From: Bradyrhizobium sp. 199
Lineage (GTDB): Bacteria; Pseudomonadota; Alphaproteobacteria; Rhizobiales; Xanthobacteraceae
DNA: 64,000 nt
Direction of reading: 5' to 3'
Assembly (NCBI RefSeq): GCF_023073355.1
Contig: NZ_JADPJI010000005.1
Coordinates: forward strand, 2,170,001 to 2,234,000
A model generated the notes under the pieces. That model made no database searches and was not told where the DNA came from. It saw nothing but the letters and a program-made list of their open reading frames with translations. The translations under genes and the position numbers were made by a program. Each line of letters starts with the position of its first letter. Positions within the stretch are counted from its first letter, which is position 1. Positions 43,768-52,578 of this stretch are shown here, in pieces.

Positions 43768-44531
43768 CCACAGGCGCCCTCTCCCGCGAGGAAATCCGCC
43801 AGCGCGTCGATGCGCTTGGACCCTGGTTTCACAATCTGGACCTGAAAGGCGTGCCTACGGCGCCATCGCATTTCCTCGGCGATTATCCCAACGTGAAATG
43901 GCAGCGCTTCTCCGGCATCATTCCGGATCGTCTCGAAGGCAAGAGTGTGCTCGATATCGGCTGCAATGCCGGTTTCTACGCCATGGAAATGAAACGTCGC
44001 GGCGCCGAACGTGTATTGGGCCTGGACACGGACGATGAGTATCTGGCACAGGCCCGCTTCGCCGCGGAGGTAAACGGGCTCAAAGTCGAATTCCGCAAGA
44101 TGTCGGCTTATGATGTCGGGCAACTCCGCGAGAAATTCGATCTCGTGATCTTCATGGGGGTGCTCTACCATTTGCGTCACCCGCTGCTCGCGCTGGACCT
44201 CATCCACGAGCACGTGGCGGGTGACCTCCTCTTGTTCCAATCGATGCAACGGGGAGACAGTCGCATCGATACGGTCGAAACCAATTACGATTTCTGGACC
44301 ACGGATCAGTTCGATTCCGCCGGGTACCCGAAACTGCACTTCATCGAGCACAAATATGCCGATGATCCGACCAATTGGTGGGTGCCAAACCGCGCCTGCG
44401 TCGAGGCCATGCTGCGCAGCGCAGGCTTTGCCATCACGGCGCATCCGGAGGAGGAAGTCTATCTGTGCAGGCGGACGACCCGGCCGCAAGCCGACGGCCC
44501 CGTCTATCCGGCACGGGGGGACGCCCGATGA
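43764..44531 (+). CDS. SAM-dependent methyltransferase (TIGR04290 type)
   Basis: A 255-residue class I methyltransferase. SAM site motif I is VLDIGCNAGFYAMEM, with acidic GLDTDDEYL after strand 2 and LVIFMGVLYHLRHPLLAL as motif IV/V. Resembles the tRNA enzyme CmoB in the core but is shorter. The conserved FHNLDLKGVPTAP opening and the NWWVPNRACVEAMLRSAGF end fit the TIGR04290 family, which I recall as occurring in gene clusters with a B12 radical SAM protein, as here. Overlaps both neighbours by four bases. Confidence 0.85.
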   Translation: MTTGALSREEIRQRVDALGPWFHNLDLKGVPTAPSHFLGDYPNVKWQRFSGIIPDRLEGKSVLDIGCNAGFYAMEMKRRGAERVLGLDTDDEYLAQARFAAEVNGLKVEFRKMSAYDVGQLREKFDLVIFMGVLYHLRHPLLALDLIHEHVAGDLLLFQSMQRGDSRIDTVETNYDFWTTDQFDSAGYPKLHFIEHKYADDPTNWWVPNRACVEAMLRSAGFAITAHPEEEVYLCRRTTRPQADGPVYPARGDAR

Positions 44532-45481
44532 TCGAAGCTGCCAAGATCTGGAACGAGCCGAACAACAAGTCGCATTGGGACATCCTGATCGATCCGGACT
44601 GGGCGATGTTCGCGAACCTGGCAATTGCCGCCGGAAGATCGATCCGCAGCGCGCATCCGACCCTGCCCCGCGTACTCGGCGGCATCTCGCCGATCGATCC
44701 CGCCTTCATGCGCAACATGCAGGCGCGCGGCGTGCTCGATCACGTCGACGCGGTTGCCGTGCATGGCTTTCCGCTCGACTGGAATCTGTGGCAGATCGGG
44801 GAATGGCCGGCCAAGATCGAGGAGATCAAAGCGGTCACCTCACTGCCCGTCTGGGTCACCGAGGTCGGCGTCTCGTCCTTCGGCGCCGAGGAGGTGCAGG
44901 CTTGGGGCCTCAGCCGCACCGCCGAGCTCCTGACTGGCCGCGCAGCGCGTATTCATTGGTACAGCCTCTATGATCTGCCCTCAAGCTGGGAAGCCACCAC
45001 CCGGCACAAGGAGGCGGAGGGTTCCTCGTACTACCGCCATTTCCACATGGGTCTGCTTCGGGAAGACGGCACACCGAAAGCTTCAGCCGACCTGTTCGGC
45101 CAATATGCACCGGCCATGGGCTTGTGCCAGTGGTTCCACTTCGAGGATCATCGACTTGATGATGCCGTGCGCTGGATGCGCCGTCTCGGCGTGACGCATT
45201 TGCGGACCGGACTGTCCTGGGCCGACAGCTTTCGTCCCAATGCGCTCGACTGGTTCGACCGCCAGATGGATGCGCTCGCCGAGTTTCAGGTCACGGTGAC
45301 CTTCTGCTTCACGCCGGAACACCGCGGTCTCGAACCTCACCATACCAGCCCACCGACCGATGCGAACGAGTTCGCGGACTTCTGCGCCCTGATGGTCGAG
45401 CGCTACTGCGCCAAGACCGGGGTCGCGTCTTCGGTGGCAAGCTCGCAGCCGGTCACCAAAGAGGCGACATGCGTGCCCTGA
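44528..45481 (+). CDS. Clan GH-A glycosidase-like protein, apparently circularly permuted
   Basis: A 317-residue protein starting ATG 44528 in an ATGA overlap. Residue 10 is the Glu of IWNEPNNKSHWD, the acid/base motif normally at strand 4 of a GH5/GH39-type barrel. E112 in VWVTEVGVSSF fits the nucleophile of strand 7, and IHWYSLYDL follows as strand 8. Residues 206-295 (DDAVRWMRRLGVTHLRTGLS, then FQVTVTFCFTPEHRG) look like strands 1-3, which normally come first. So the barrel order seems to be 4-8 then 1-3. Cytoplasmic (no signal). It could process or transfer a sugar of the operon product. Confidence 0.75.
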   Translation: MIEAAKIWNEPNNKSHWDILIDPDWAMFANLAIAAGRSIRSAHPTLPRVLGGISPIDPAFMRNMQARGVLDHVDAVAVHGFPLDWNLWQIGEWPAKIEEIKAVTSLPVWVTEVGVSSFGAEEVQAWGLSRTAELLTGRAARIHWYSLYDLPSSWEATTRHKEAEGSSYYRHFHMGLLREDGTPKASADLFGQYAPAMGLCQWFHFEDHRLDDAVRWMRRLGVTHLRTGLSWADSFRPNALDWFDRQMDALAEFQVTVTFCFTPEHRGLEPHHTSPPTDANEFADFCALMVERYCAKTGVASSVASSQPVTKEATCVP

Positions 45482-46674
45482 TCCTGGTGATGGACTCGGT
45501 CGGGATCGGCGCCGCGCCCGACGCCAATCGCTACGGCGATGAAGGCGCCGATACGGTTGGACACATCGCCGAGGCCTGTGCAGCGGGCAAGGCGGACAAT
45601 CCGCAGCGCGGGGGACCGTTGCGGCTTCCCAATCTGGTAGCACTGGGCCTCGGTGCGGCCTGCCGTCTCGCCACGGGTCGCATACCACCTGGGCTGGACG
45701 CCCCGGTCGAGCATCCTCACTACGGCTGCGCCAGCGAGATCTCAAAGGGCAAGGACACGCCCTCAGGTCACTGGGAGATTGCCGGCGTGCCGGTCCCCTT
45801 CGACTGGGGTTATTTCCCAAAGTCCGTGCCGTGCTTCCCACCCGATCTGGTCGAGCGCCTGTGCGCAGAGGCTGCCCTTCCCGGCATCCTGGGGAACTGC
45901 CACGCTTCAGGAACCGCGATCATCGCGGAATTCGGCGAGCGCCACATGCGGAGCGGCGAGCCGATCTGCTACACCTCCGCCGACAGCGTGTTCCAGATCG
46001 CCGCCCATGAAGAGACGTTCGGGCTGGACCGTCTTTACGATGTCTGCACGATTGCGCGACGGCTCGTCGATCCCCTCAACATTGGACGGGTCATCGCGCG
46101 GCCGTTCGTTGGTATGTCGGCGTGCGATTTCAAGCGAACTGCGCGTCGGCGCGACTTTTCCGTACCGCCACCGGAGCGGACGATCCTCGATCTTGCCGAG
46201 GCGGCGGGCCGCGATGTGGTTACGATCGGAAAGATCGACGACATCTTCGCCCATCGCGGCACGGGACGGAACAAGCGCGGAGATGGCAACGAAGCGCTGT
46301 TCGACGCCACGCTCGCAGGACTGGCAGGCCTTGCGGATAACGGACTGCTGTTCGCGAACTTCATCGACTTCGACACGCTCTACGGACACCGCCGCGACGT
46401 GGCCGGTTATGCAGCGGCGCTGGAAGCATTCGACGCGCGCCTTCCGGATCTGCTGAAATGCCTGCGAAACGAGGATCTCCTGATCATCACCGCCGACCAT
46501 GGCTGTGACCCGACCTGGAGCGGATCCGATCACACGCGCGAACAGGTTCCTATCCTGGCCCGCGGCGTTGGATCGAGGTCGCCAATCGGACGGCGCACCA
46601 GCTTTGCCGACATCGGCGCGACCGTTGCAAGGCACCTTGGTCTCGAAACACCGCTTCACGGCGCAAGCTTCTAG
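45469..46674 (+). CDS. deoB: Phosphopentomutase
   Basis: A 401-residue alkaline-phosphatase-superfamily mutase interconverting ribose (or deoxyribose) 1- and 5-phosphate. Metal and catalytic motifs: MDSVGIGAAPDA, EISKGKDTPSGHWEI with the phospho-Thr, NFIDFDTLYGHRRD and ITADHGCDPTW...SDHTRE. It overlaps the glycosidase gene by 13 bases. Nucleoside catabolism genes that usually flank deoB are absent; in this operon it may supply a pentose 1-phosphate for the nucleotidyltransferase (inference). Confidence 0.92.
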   Translation: MRALILVMDSVGIGAAPDANRYGDEGADTVGHIAEACAAGKADNPQRGGPLRLPNLVALGLGAACRLATGRIPPGLDAPVEHPHYGCASEISKGKDTPSGHWEIAGVPVPFDWGYFPKSVPCFPPDLVERLCAEAALPGILGNCHASGTAIIAEFGERHMRSGEPICYTSADSVFQIAAHEETFGLDRLYDVCTIARRLVDPLNIGRVIARPFVGMSACDFKRTARRRDFSVPPPERTILDLAEAAGRDVVTIGKIDDIFAHRGTGRNKRGDGNEALFDATLAGLAGLADNGLLFANFIDFDTLYGHRRDVAGYAAALEAFDARLPDLLKCLRNEDLLIITADHGCDPTWSGSDHTREQVPILARGVGSRSPIGRRTSFADIGATVARHLGLETPLHGASF

Positions 46675-46744
46675 CCTCCAACAATCCGGCGATTCACTTT
46701 TGCTATTGATCCAGGTTAGAGATATTTTCGTTTGTACGTTTCGG

Positions 46745-46769
46745 AGGAACCAACATTCCTTGCACCGCT
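46745..46769 (+). promoter_or_regulatory. GGAAC-N16 element before the second half of the locus
   Basis: GGAAC (46745-46749) with downstream GCTT (46766-46769) in the 211-base gap after deoB. The -35 block AGGAACCAACAT is identical to that before ino1 (40086-40097), but the -10 departs from CGTT. No other gene lies in the gap. Confidence 0.35.
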
Positions 46770-46885
46770 TCTAACTCCCAGACGTGACTGGCGCGTGCGG
46801 TCGCCCGACCAAGCAGAAGCGCGCTTCAACTCTCATCATCGATCGATCCCGAAAGGATCGGTCCCATGACAGCAGGGAGCGATGA

Positions 46886-47998
46886 ATGACGCGGGTGTTG
46901 ATTACTGGAGGCGCGGGATTCATCGGCTCGCACGCGGCCGACGCGCTGCTTGCGGCGGGTTATGACGTACGGCTTCTCGACAATCTCTGTCCGCAGGTTC
47001 ACGGCGGCAATCGTCAGCGCCCCGGCTATCTTGCCGACGAGGCAGAGCTCGTCGTCGGCGATGTCACGGATGCTTTTGCGGTCGAGCAGGCCCTGCGCGG
47101 CACCGACATGGTTCTGCACCTCGCTTCGGCGGTGGGCGTAGGCCAGAGCATGTACGATATCGAACCTTATGTTCGCACCAACGAACTCGGTACCGCGGTG
47201 CTGTTGCAGGCATTATCCAAGCGTCCCGTCGAACGGCTGGTGGTCGCATCGTCCATGAGCATCTATGGCGAGGGTCTCTATCGCGGTGCGGACGCAAGCG
47301 TTATCGCCTGCGATGAACGGCCGATCGAGCAGCTGCGGAACGGAGAGTGGGAATTGCGGGACACCGCAGGCAATCCGCTCGATCCCGTGCCCACCCCGGA
47401 GACGAAGCAGCCGTCCCTGAGTTCGATTTACGCGCTGAATAAATATGCGCAGGAGCGGATGTGCCTGATCACGGGCAAGGCGTACGGGATTTCCACGGTG
47501 GGCCTACGCTTCTTCAACGTGTTCGGCCCGCGTCAGGCTCTCTCCAATCCCTACACCGGAGTGCTCGCCATCTTTGCGGCGCGGCTGCTCAACGGCCGGC
47601 CGCCGCTGGTCTTCGAAGACGGCCTGCAGCGACGCGATTTCGTCCATGTCCACGACGTCGCCCGTGCCTGCCGCCTTGCCCTCGAAGCCGACCACACCCA
47701 GGACGTCTTCAATGTCGGCTCCGGCAAGAGCCGCACGATCCTGTCCGTCGCAGAGGATCTCGCCGACGTGATGGGCCGCCGCGACATCGCGCCCGAGATC
47801 ACGCGGAAATACCGGGCCGGCGATATCCGCCACTGCTTCGCCGACATCGGCAAATCGCGCGATCTGCTCGGCTTTGAGCCGCACGTCGCTTTCAAGGACG
47901 GTCTTGAAGAACTCGCGGAGTACCTGGCCGACCAGATCGCCGACGATCAGGCGGAACGGGCCACCGGGGAGCTGCTGCAACGAGGATTGGTTGCGTGA
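46886..47998 (+). CDS. NAD-dependent sugar epimerase/dehydratase
   Basis: A 370-residue extended SDR acting on a nucleotide sugar. Rossmann motif ITGGAGFIGSHAADALL, then HLASAVGVGQSMYD, Ser of SSMSIYGEG and catalytic pair in IYALNKYAQE (Y-x3-K). FFNVFGPRQALSNPYTG and RRDFVHVHDVA belong to the substrate domain. UDP-hexose 4-epimerase-like. ATG 46886 opens the second half of the operon; its stop overlaps the next gene. Confidence 0.88.
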   Translation: MTRVLITGGAGFIGSHAADALLAAGYDVRLLDNLCPQVHGGNRQRPGYLADEAELVVGDVTDAFAVEQALRGTDMVLHLASAVGVGQSMYDIEPYVRTNELGTAVLLQALSKRPVERLVVASSMSIYGEGLYRGADASVIACDERPIEQLRNGEWELRDTAGNPLDPVPTPETKQPSLSSIYALNKYAQERMCLITGKAYGISTVGLRFFNVFGPRQALSNPYTGVLAIFAARLLNGRPPLVFEDGLQRRDFVHVHDVARACRLALEADHTQDVFNVGSGKSRTILSVAEDLADVMGRRDIAPEITRKYRAGDIRHCFADIGKSRDLLGFEPHVAFKDGLEELAEYLADQIADDQAERATGELLQRGLVA

Positions 47999-49059
47999 TG
48001 AGTGAGCGAGACAACAGGCCTGTGCTGATTACCGGCGGCTGCGGCTTCATCGGCTGCAACCTCGCCGATCGTCTTGCGGCGCGCGGCGACCGCGTCCTTG
48101 TATTGGATAATCTCGCTCGCGCCGGGGTGCGCGAGAACGCCCAATGGCTGAAGTCCCGGCACGGCGAGCGCGTGACGATCACGATCGCCGATATCCGCGA
48201 GCCGATTCCGGTGATCGACGCCGTGCGGGAGGCCCGCGCCGTGCTGCACCTTGCAGCCCAAGTGGCCGTCACAGACAGCATGGCCGACCCGGCTGGCGAT
48301 TTCGAGATCAATGCACGTGGCACGCTGAACGTGCTTGAAGCGGTCCGCCTGCACAATAGCACGGCGCCGGTCATCTTCGCCTCCACCAACAAGGTCTATG
48401 GTCGGCTGATCGATGACAACGAGATCACCCTGACCGGCCGCCGCTACACGCCGAACAGTAGCCTGTTGGCCGACGGCATTTCCGAGAATGCGGCGCTTGA
48501 TTTCTACAGCCCGTACGGCTGCTCGAAGGGCACGGCAGATCAATACGTCCATGACTACGCCAGGGTGTTCGGGCTGCAGACTGTCGTCCTGCGGATGAGC
48601 TGCATCTACGGGCCGCGTCAATTCGGGACCGAGGACCAGGGCTGGATCGCGCATTTCCTGCTCAGCGCCATCCGCGGCAATCCCCTGACAATCTACGGTG
48701 ACGGTCACCAGGTTCGGGACGCGCTCCACGTGGCAGACGCCGCAAACGCTTGGCTTGCGGCGCTCGACCACATCGCGATGGTCCGCGGGCGCGTGTTCAA
48801 TCTCGGCGGCGGCCCGGCCAACGCGATCAGCCTTTTGGAGTTGATCGACCGCATCACCGACCTGACCGGCCGCAAGCTCGCATATCGCTTTGCAGATTGG
48901 CGGCCGGGCGATCAGCCCTGGTACGTCACCGACACGCGGGCGCTGTCCACCGCGATCGGCTGGGCGCCTCAGCTGTCCATCGGCGACGGTTTGCGCTCGC
49001 TTCACGGCTGGCTCAACAGTCGCTTCGGTTCACAAGGCAATTGCGAGGCGCTGGCATGA
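47995..49059 (+). CDS. CDP-paratose 2-epimerase-like SDR
   Basis: A 354-residue extended SDR. ITGGCGFIGCNLADRL opens the NAD fold; SPYGCSKGTADQYVHDYARV carries the catalytic Tyr-Lys, and SCIYGPRQFGTEDQGWIAHF is the segment that marks the CDP-paratose/tyvelose 2-epimerase branch. That enzyme inverts C2 of a 3,6-dideoxyhexose, but no dideoxysugar pathway is visible, so the substrate may differ. GTG 47995 / ATG 47998 overlap the upstream stop. Confidence 0.83.
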   Translation: MMSERDNRPVLITGGCGFIGCNLADRLAARGDRVLVLDNLARAGVRENAQWLKSRHGERVTITIADIREPIPVIDAVREARAVLHLAAQVAVTDSMADPAGDFEINARGTLNVLEAVRLHNSTAPVIFASTNKVYGRLIDDNEITLTGRRYTPNSSLLADGISENAALDFYSPYGCSKGTADQYVHDYARVFGLQTVVLRMSCIYGPRQFGTEDQGWIAHFLLSAIRGNPLTIYGDGHQVRDALHVADAANAWLAALDHIAMVRGRVFNLGGGPANAISLLELIDRITDLTGRKLAYRFADWRPGDQPWYVTDTRALSTAIGWAPQLSIGDGLRSLHGWLNSRFGSQGNCEALA

Positions 49060-50342
49060 CGCGAGTCGCCCTTATCAATCCGAACTGGGATTTTGCCGGC
49101 AGCATCTATTTCGGATGCCGGTCCCCTCACCTTCCGCTCGAGCTCGGGATCTCCGAGCATTATCTGAAGGCCGCCGGGCACAAGACGCTGTTGCTCGATG
49201 CGCATATGTTCGACCTCTCACCTCGCGATATAGAGGTCGAGTTGCAGGCGTTCGGGCCGGATCAGATCGTCATCACGACTGCCCCGACCTACCTGTTCTG
49301 GCGCTGCGCACCCCCGGAGCTGCGCGTGCCGCAGCAACTCGTGCGCGCCGTGCGCAACCTTGCGCCCATCCTGATCGCGGTAGGGCCGCATGGCTCGACC
49401 ACGCCCCGTGCGGCCTTGAAGAAGCTCGGCGTCGACATCGTCGTGATGGGCGAGGGTGAAGCGTCCGTGCTGCGTCTTGCCAATGGTGAACGCGATTTTC
49501 CGGGCCTGTGCTTCGCCGACGGTACTTCGTCGCGGGTCAATGGCGGTCCGCAGGCGGCGAGTTTCACGGATCAGCCCGCGCTCGACTGGCCCGCCGAGAT
49601 GATCCGGCGCCATCACCACCATCATCATCGTTTCGAGGCCGAGCCGGTCGCTCCCGGGGCCGAGGTCGAGGCCTCGCGCGGCTGTCCTTACAACTGCACG
49701 TTCTGCGCCAAGGAGAACTTCCGCAATGCTTATCGCAAGCGGCCGGCGGGCGTCATTCTCGAAGAGATCGATGGCTTGCGAAGTCAAGGCATCGAGTATC
49801 TTTACTTCATCGACGAGATCTTCCTTCCCAACGTTGAGTTGCTTCAAGGGCTGACCACTCGCGGCATCAAGTTCGGCGTGCAGACTCGCATCGACCTCTG
49901 GAAGCCGGACATGCTCGCCATGCTTGGCCGCGCCGGTTGCGTTTCGATCGAAGCGGGCATCGAGAGCCTGACCGTCGAAGGCCGCGCGGCGCTCGCAAAA
50001 AACTGCAAGATGAGCACGGATCAGCTCGCCGATCGCCTGGTCGAGGCTCGGCGCCACGTCCCCTTCGTGCAGGCCAATTTGATCGAGGTGCCCGAAGACG
50101 ACGACCCGGTCGTACAACGCTGGCGCCGCACAATGCAGAATGCCGGCATCTGGGCGAACGATCCGGTACCTCTGTATCCCTATCCGGGCTCGCCGGATTA
50201 CCGGAAGCTCTGGGGCGAGCCCGACGACTTCGCCTGGGAGCGCGCGCACCAACACTATCTCACCATGTTCAACCAGTTCAGTGACGTGCAGAACGACCGC
50301 CCGGTTCCGCTCGATGCCCTCGAACTCCAGGGGGCTTCATGA
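49056..50342 (+). CDS. B12-binding radical SAM protein (TIGR04295-like)
   Basis: A 428-residue protein. N-terminal cobalamin-binding-type Rossmann domain (VALINPNWDFAGSIYFGCRS, LLLDAHMFDLSP, IAVGPHGS). A connector with six consecutive histidines (186-191) follows, then the radical SAM barrel with C210-x3-C214-x2-C217 in ASRGCPYNCTFCAKE. GIEYLYFIDEIFLPN and VSIEAGIESLT are SAM-contact strands. Enzymes of this class methylate unactivated carbons or rearrange sugars. Its ATGA overlaps on both sides tie it to the glycan operon. Confidence 0.87.
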   Translation: MTRVALINPNWDFAGSIYFGCRSPHLPLELGISEHYLKAAGHKTLLLDAHMFDLSPRDIEVELQAFGPDQIVITTAPTYLFWRCAPPELRVPQQLVRAVRNLAPILIAVGPHGSTTPRAALKKLGVDIVVMGEGEASVLRLANGERDFPGLCFADGTSSRVNGGPQAASFTDQPALDWPAEMIRRHHHHHHRFEAEPVAPGAEVEASRGCPYNCTFCAKENFRNAYRKRPAGVILEEIDGLRSQGIEYLYFIDEIFLPNVELLQGLTTRGIKFGVQTRIDLWKPDMLAMLGRAGCVSIEAGIESLTVEGRAALAKNCKMSTDQLADRLVEARRHVPFVQANLIEVPEDDDPVVQRWRRTMQNAGIWANDPVPLYPYPGSPDYRKLWGEPDDFAWERAHQHYLTMFNQFSDVQNDRPVPLDALELQGAS

Positions 50343-51451
50343 GTCGAAGCACACAGATCAGAATTTTGATGACCACGGACACGGTCGGAGGCGTGTGGAC
50401 CTATTCCTGCGCCCTCGCGTCCAGCCTCGCGGACTCCGGCGCTGACGTTTGTCTGTTGACGCTTGGTCCCCGCGCACGCGCCGATCAGCATGCGATGCTC
50501 CGCAATCCCAGGGTGCGTCTGATCGAGACGGACCTCGCGCTCGAATGGCAAGACCCGGAAGGACGGAACATCGCCGACGCGAAGCGCGTCCTTGCCGAGT
50601 TCGAATCCAGGTTCGAGCCTGATGTGATCCACCTCAACAGCTTTCGCGAGGCGAGCTTCGCCTGGCGAGCTCCCACAGTCCTGGTCGCGCATTCCTGTGT
50701 GAATTCCTGGGCGCTGGCCTGCCGAGATACGACATGGCTCACCGAGCTCCGATGGCGCCGCTACACCGAGCACGTCAAGACGGCGCTCGACGCTGCGACT
50801 GCATGGGTGTGTCCAAGTCGCGCTTTCCACGATGATATCGCCTCCATCTACTGTCCTCAATCGCGCGGCACGGTGATCTGGAATGGGATTGCGCCTGGCC
50901 AGCCCACGGGTCGAAAGCAGGAACTGATTATGGCGGCCGGACGATTGTGGGACCGCGCCAAGAACATTGAGACCCTCGCTGCGGCCGCGCCCGGATTGAG
51001 CTGGCCGGTTGAGGCCGCCGGCCCCACCGATCCACGCCTCTCCACGGATGTCTCCCGGCTTGGGGAGTTGTCGCACGATGCCATGGCCGCGCGGCTTCGG
51101 CACGCGGCCGTCTTCGTCAGTCCGGCGCTCTACGAACCATTCGGCCTTTCGGTTCTGGAAGCGGCTGCGGAAGGCTGCGCGCTCGTCCTGTCGGACATCC
51201 CGAGCTTCCGCGAGTTGTGGAGCGGAGCCGCCCTGTTCTTCGATCCGACCGACAGCGAGGCGCTTCATCGGGCACTTGCAACCCTTTGCGCCGACGAAGC
51301 CCAGCGAGCGCGCCTGCAACGCTCCGCCTATGAGCATTCCCTGACTTATTCGCTCACGCGAATGACGAACGCTTATCTCCGGCTCTATCAAAGTCTTGTC
51401 GCATCTCACCACTTCGCCGCCCCGGCCGGCCCGCTGGAGGTGCGCGCATGA
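50339..51451 (+). CDS. Glycosyltransferase family 4
   Basis: A 370-residue GT-B retaining glycosyltransferase. Acceptor-side TTDTVGGVWTYSCALASSL at the N-terminus, donor side with VIWNGIAPG and AAGRLWDRAKNIETL, and the E-x7-E motif in SPALYEPFGLSVLEAAAEG. Sugar specificity unknown. Overlaps both neighbours by four bases. Confidence 0.9.
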   Translation: MSRSTQIRILMTTDTVGGVWTYSCALASSLADSGADVCLLTLGPRARADQHAMLRNPRVRLIETDLALEWQDPEGRNIADAKRVLAEFESRFEPDVIHLNSFREASFAWRAPTVLVAHSCVNSWALACRDTTWLTELRWRRYTEHVKTALDAATAWVCPSRAFHDDIASIYCPQSRGTVIWNGIAPGQPTGRKQELIMAAGRLWDRAKNIETLAAAAPGLSWPVEAAGPTDPRLSTDVSRLGELSHDAMAARLRHAAVFVSPALYEPFGLSVLEAAAEGCALVLSDIPSFRELWSGAALFFDPTDSEALHRALATLCADEAQRARLQRSAYEHSLTYSLTRMTNAYLRLYQSLVASHHFAAPAGPLEVRA

Positions 51452-52578
51452 AATGCGTTCTATTCTATCACGCATTCACCTCGTGCTGGAATAACGGCAA
51501 CGCGCATTTCCTGCGCGGCTATGCGCGGGAACTGCTTGCGCTCGGCCACGACGTTGTCGTGTACGAACCGATCGACGGCTGGAGCCGGCTTAATGCGATC
51601 CGCGAGGGCGGCAATCATGCGATGGAGGACATCCCCGCGCTCTTCCCCGGCATCAACATCCGCGGCTACGATGCCAGTCTCGATCTTGACGACGCGCTCG
51701 ACGGCGCGGATCTCGTCATCGTTCACGAATGGAATTCGCCTGCTCTGATCGCTCGAATCGGACGCAAGCGAGCCCACGGCGCCGCATTCACGCTCCTATT
51801 CCACGACACTCACCATCGTGCAGTCAGCGCCCCCGAAGAACTCGCGCAATTCGATCTCGACGGATTTGACGGCGTCCTCGCCTTCGGCGAGGTCCTTCGG
51901 GAGATCTATCTGAAGCTCGGCTGGGCTAACCGTGCTTTCACCTGGCATGAGGGCGCTGATATCGCTCTGTATCACCCGCTGCCGCAGATCGAGCGTACCG
52001 ACGACATGGTCTGGATCGGGAATTGGGGCGATGGCGAACGCAGCGCTGAGCTCAATGAATTCCTGATCGGGCCGGCCGCGGAGTTGAAGCTTCGCGCGAG
52101 CGTCTTCGGCGTGCGCTATTCGAGTGACGCGCTCGATACGATCCGCCATGCAGGTGTGCGCCATGGTGGCTGGCTGCCGGCACATTGGGCTCCGGTTGCG
52201 TTCGCGGGCGCGCGCGCAACAGTCCATGTGCCGCGGGGACCTTATGTGCGCCTCCTTCCGGGAATTCCAACCATCCGCGTGTTCGAAGCATTGGCCTGCG
52301 GTATCCCTCTGGTCTCGGCGCCCTGGTCAGATGCCGAATCTCTATTTCCAGAGGGTGCCTATCTGAGCGTCGGCGATGGGGCACAGATGAAGCGCGCGCT
52401 CCGTGCCGTTCTCGACGACCGGGAGTTGGCGTCCGCGATGGTCGAGACAGGCCTGAAGACGATCAGAGAACGCCATACCTGCCGTCATCGCGCCGAGCAG
52501 CTCGTCAACATCGTGGCGGGCATCCGCAATTCCAGTCGCACGTCAGAGCCACAGCCGTCCATCGGAGCCGTCGCATGA
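51448..52578 (+). CDS. CgeB-like glycosyltransferase B
   Basis: A 376-residue GT-B protein. CVLFYHAFTSCWNNGNAHFL and LGHDVVVYEPIDGW at the N-terminus, LVIVHEWNSPALIARIG, and the donor-side TIRVFEALACGIPLVSAPWSD. More distant from the other CgeB-like genes than they are from each other: VPRGPYVRLLPGIPTIR replaces the usual LNVTR-type strand. ATGA overlaps at both ends. Confidence 0.85.
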   Translation: MKCVLFYHAFTSCWNNGNAHFLRGYARELLALGHDVVVYEPIDGWSRLNAIREGGNHAMEDIPALFPGINIRGYDASLDLDDALDGADLVIVHEWNSPALIARIGRKRAHGAAFTLLFHDTHHRAVSAPEELAQFDLDGFDGVLAFGEVLREIYLKLGWANRAFTWHEGADIALYHPLPQIERTDDMVWIGNWGDGERSAELNEFLIGPAAELKLRASVFGVRYSSDALDTIRHAGVRHGGWLPAHWAPVAFAGARATVHVPRGPYVRLLPGIPTIRVFEALACGIPLVSAPWSDAESLFPEGAYLSVGDGAQMKRALRAVLDDRELASAMVETGLKTIRERHTCRHRAEQLVNIVAGIRNSSRTSEPQPSIGAVA

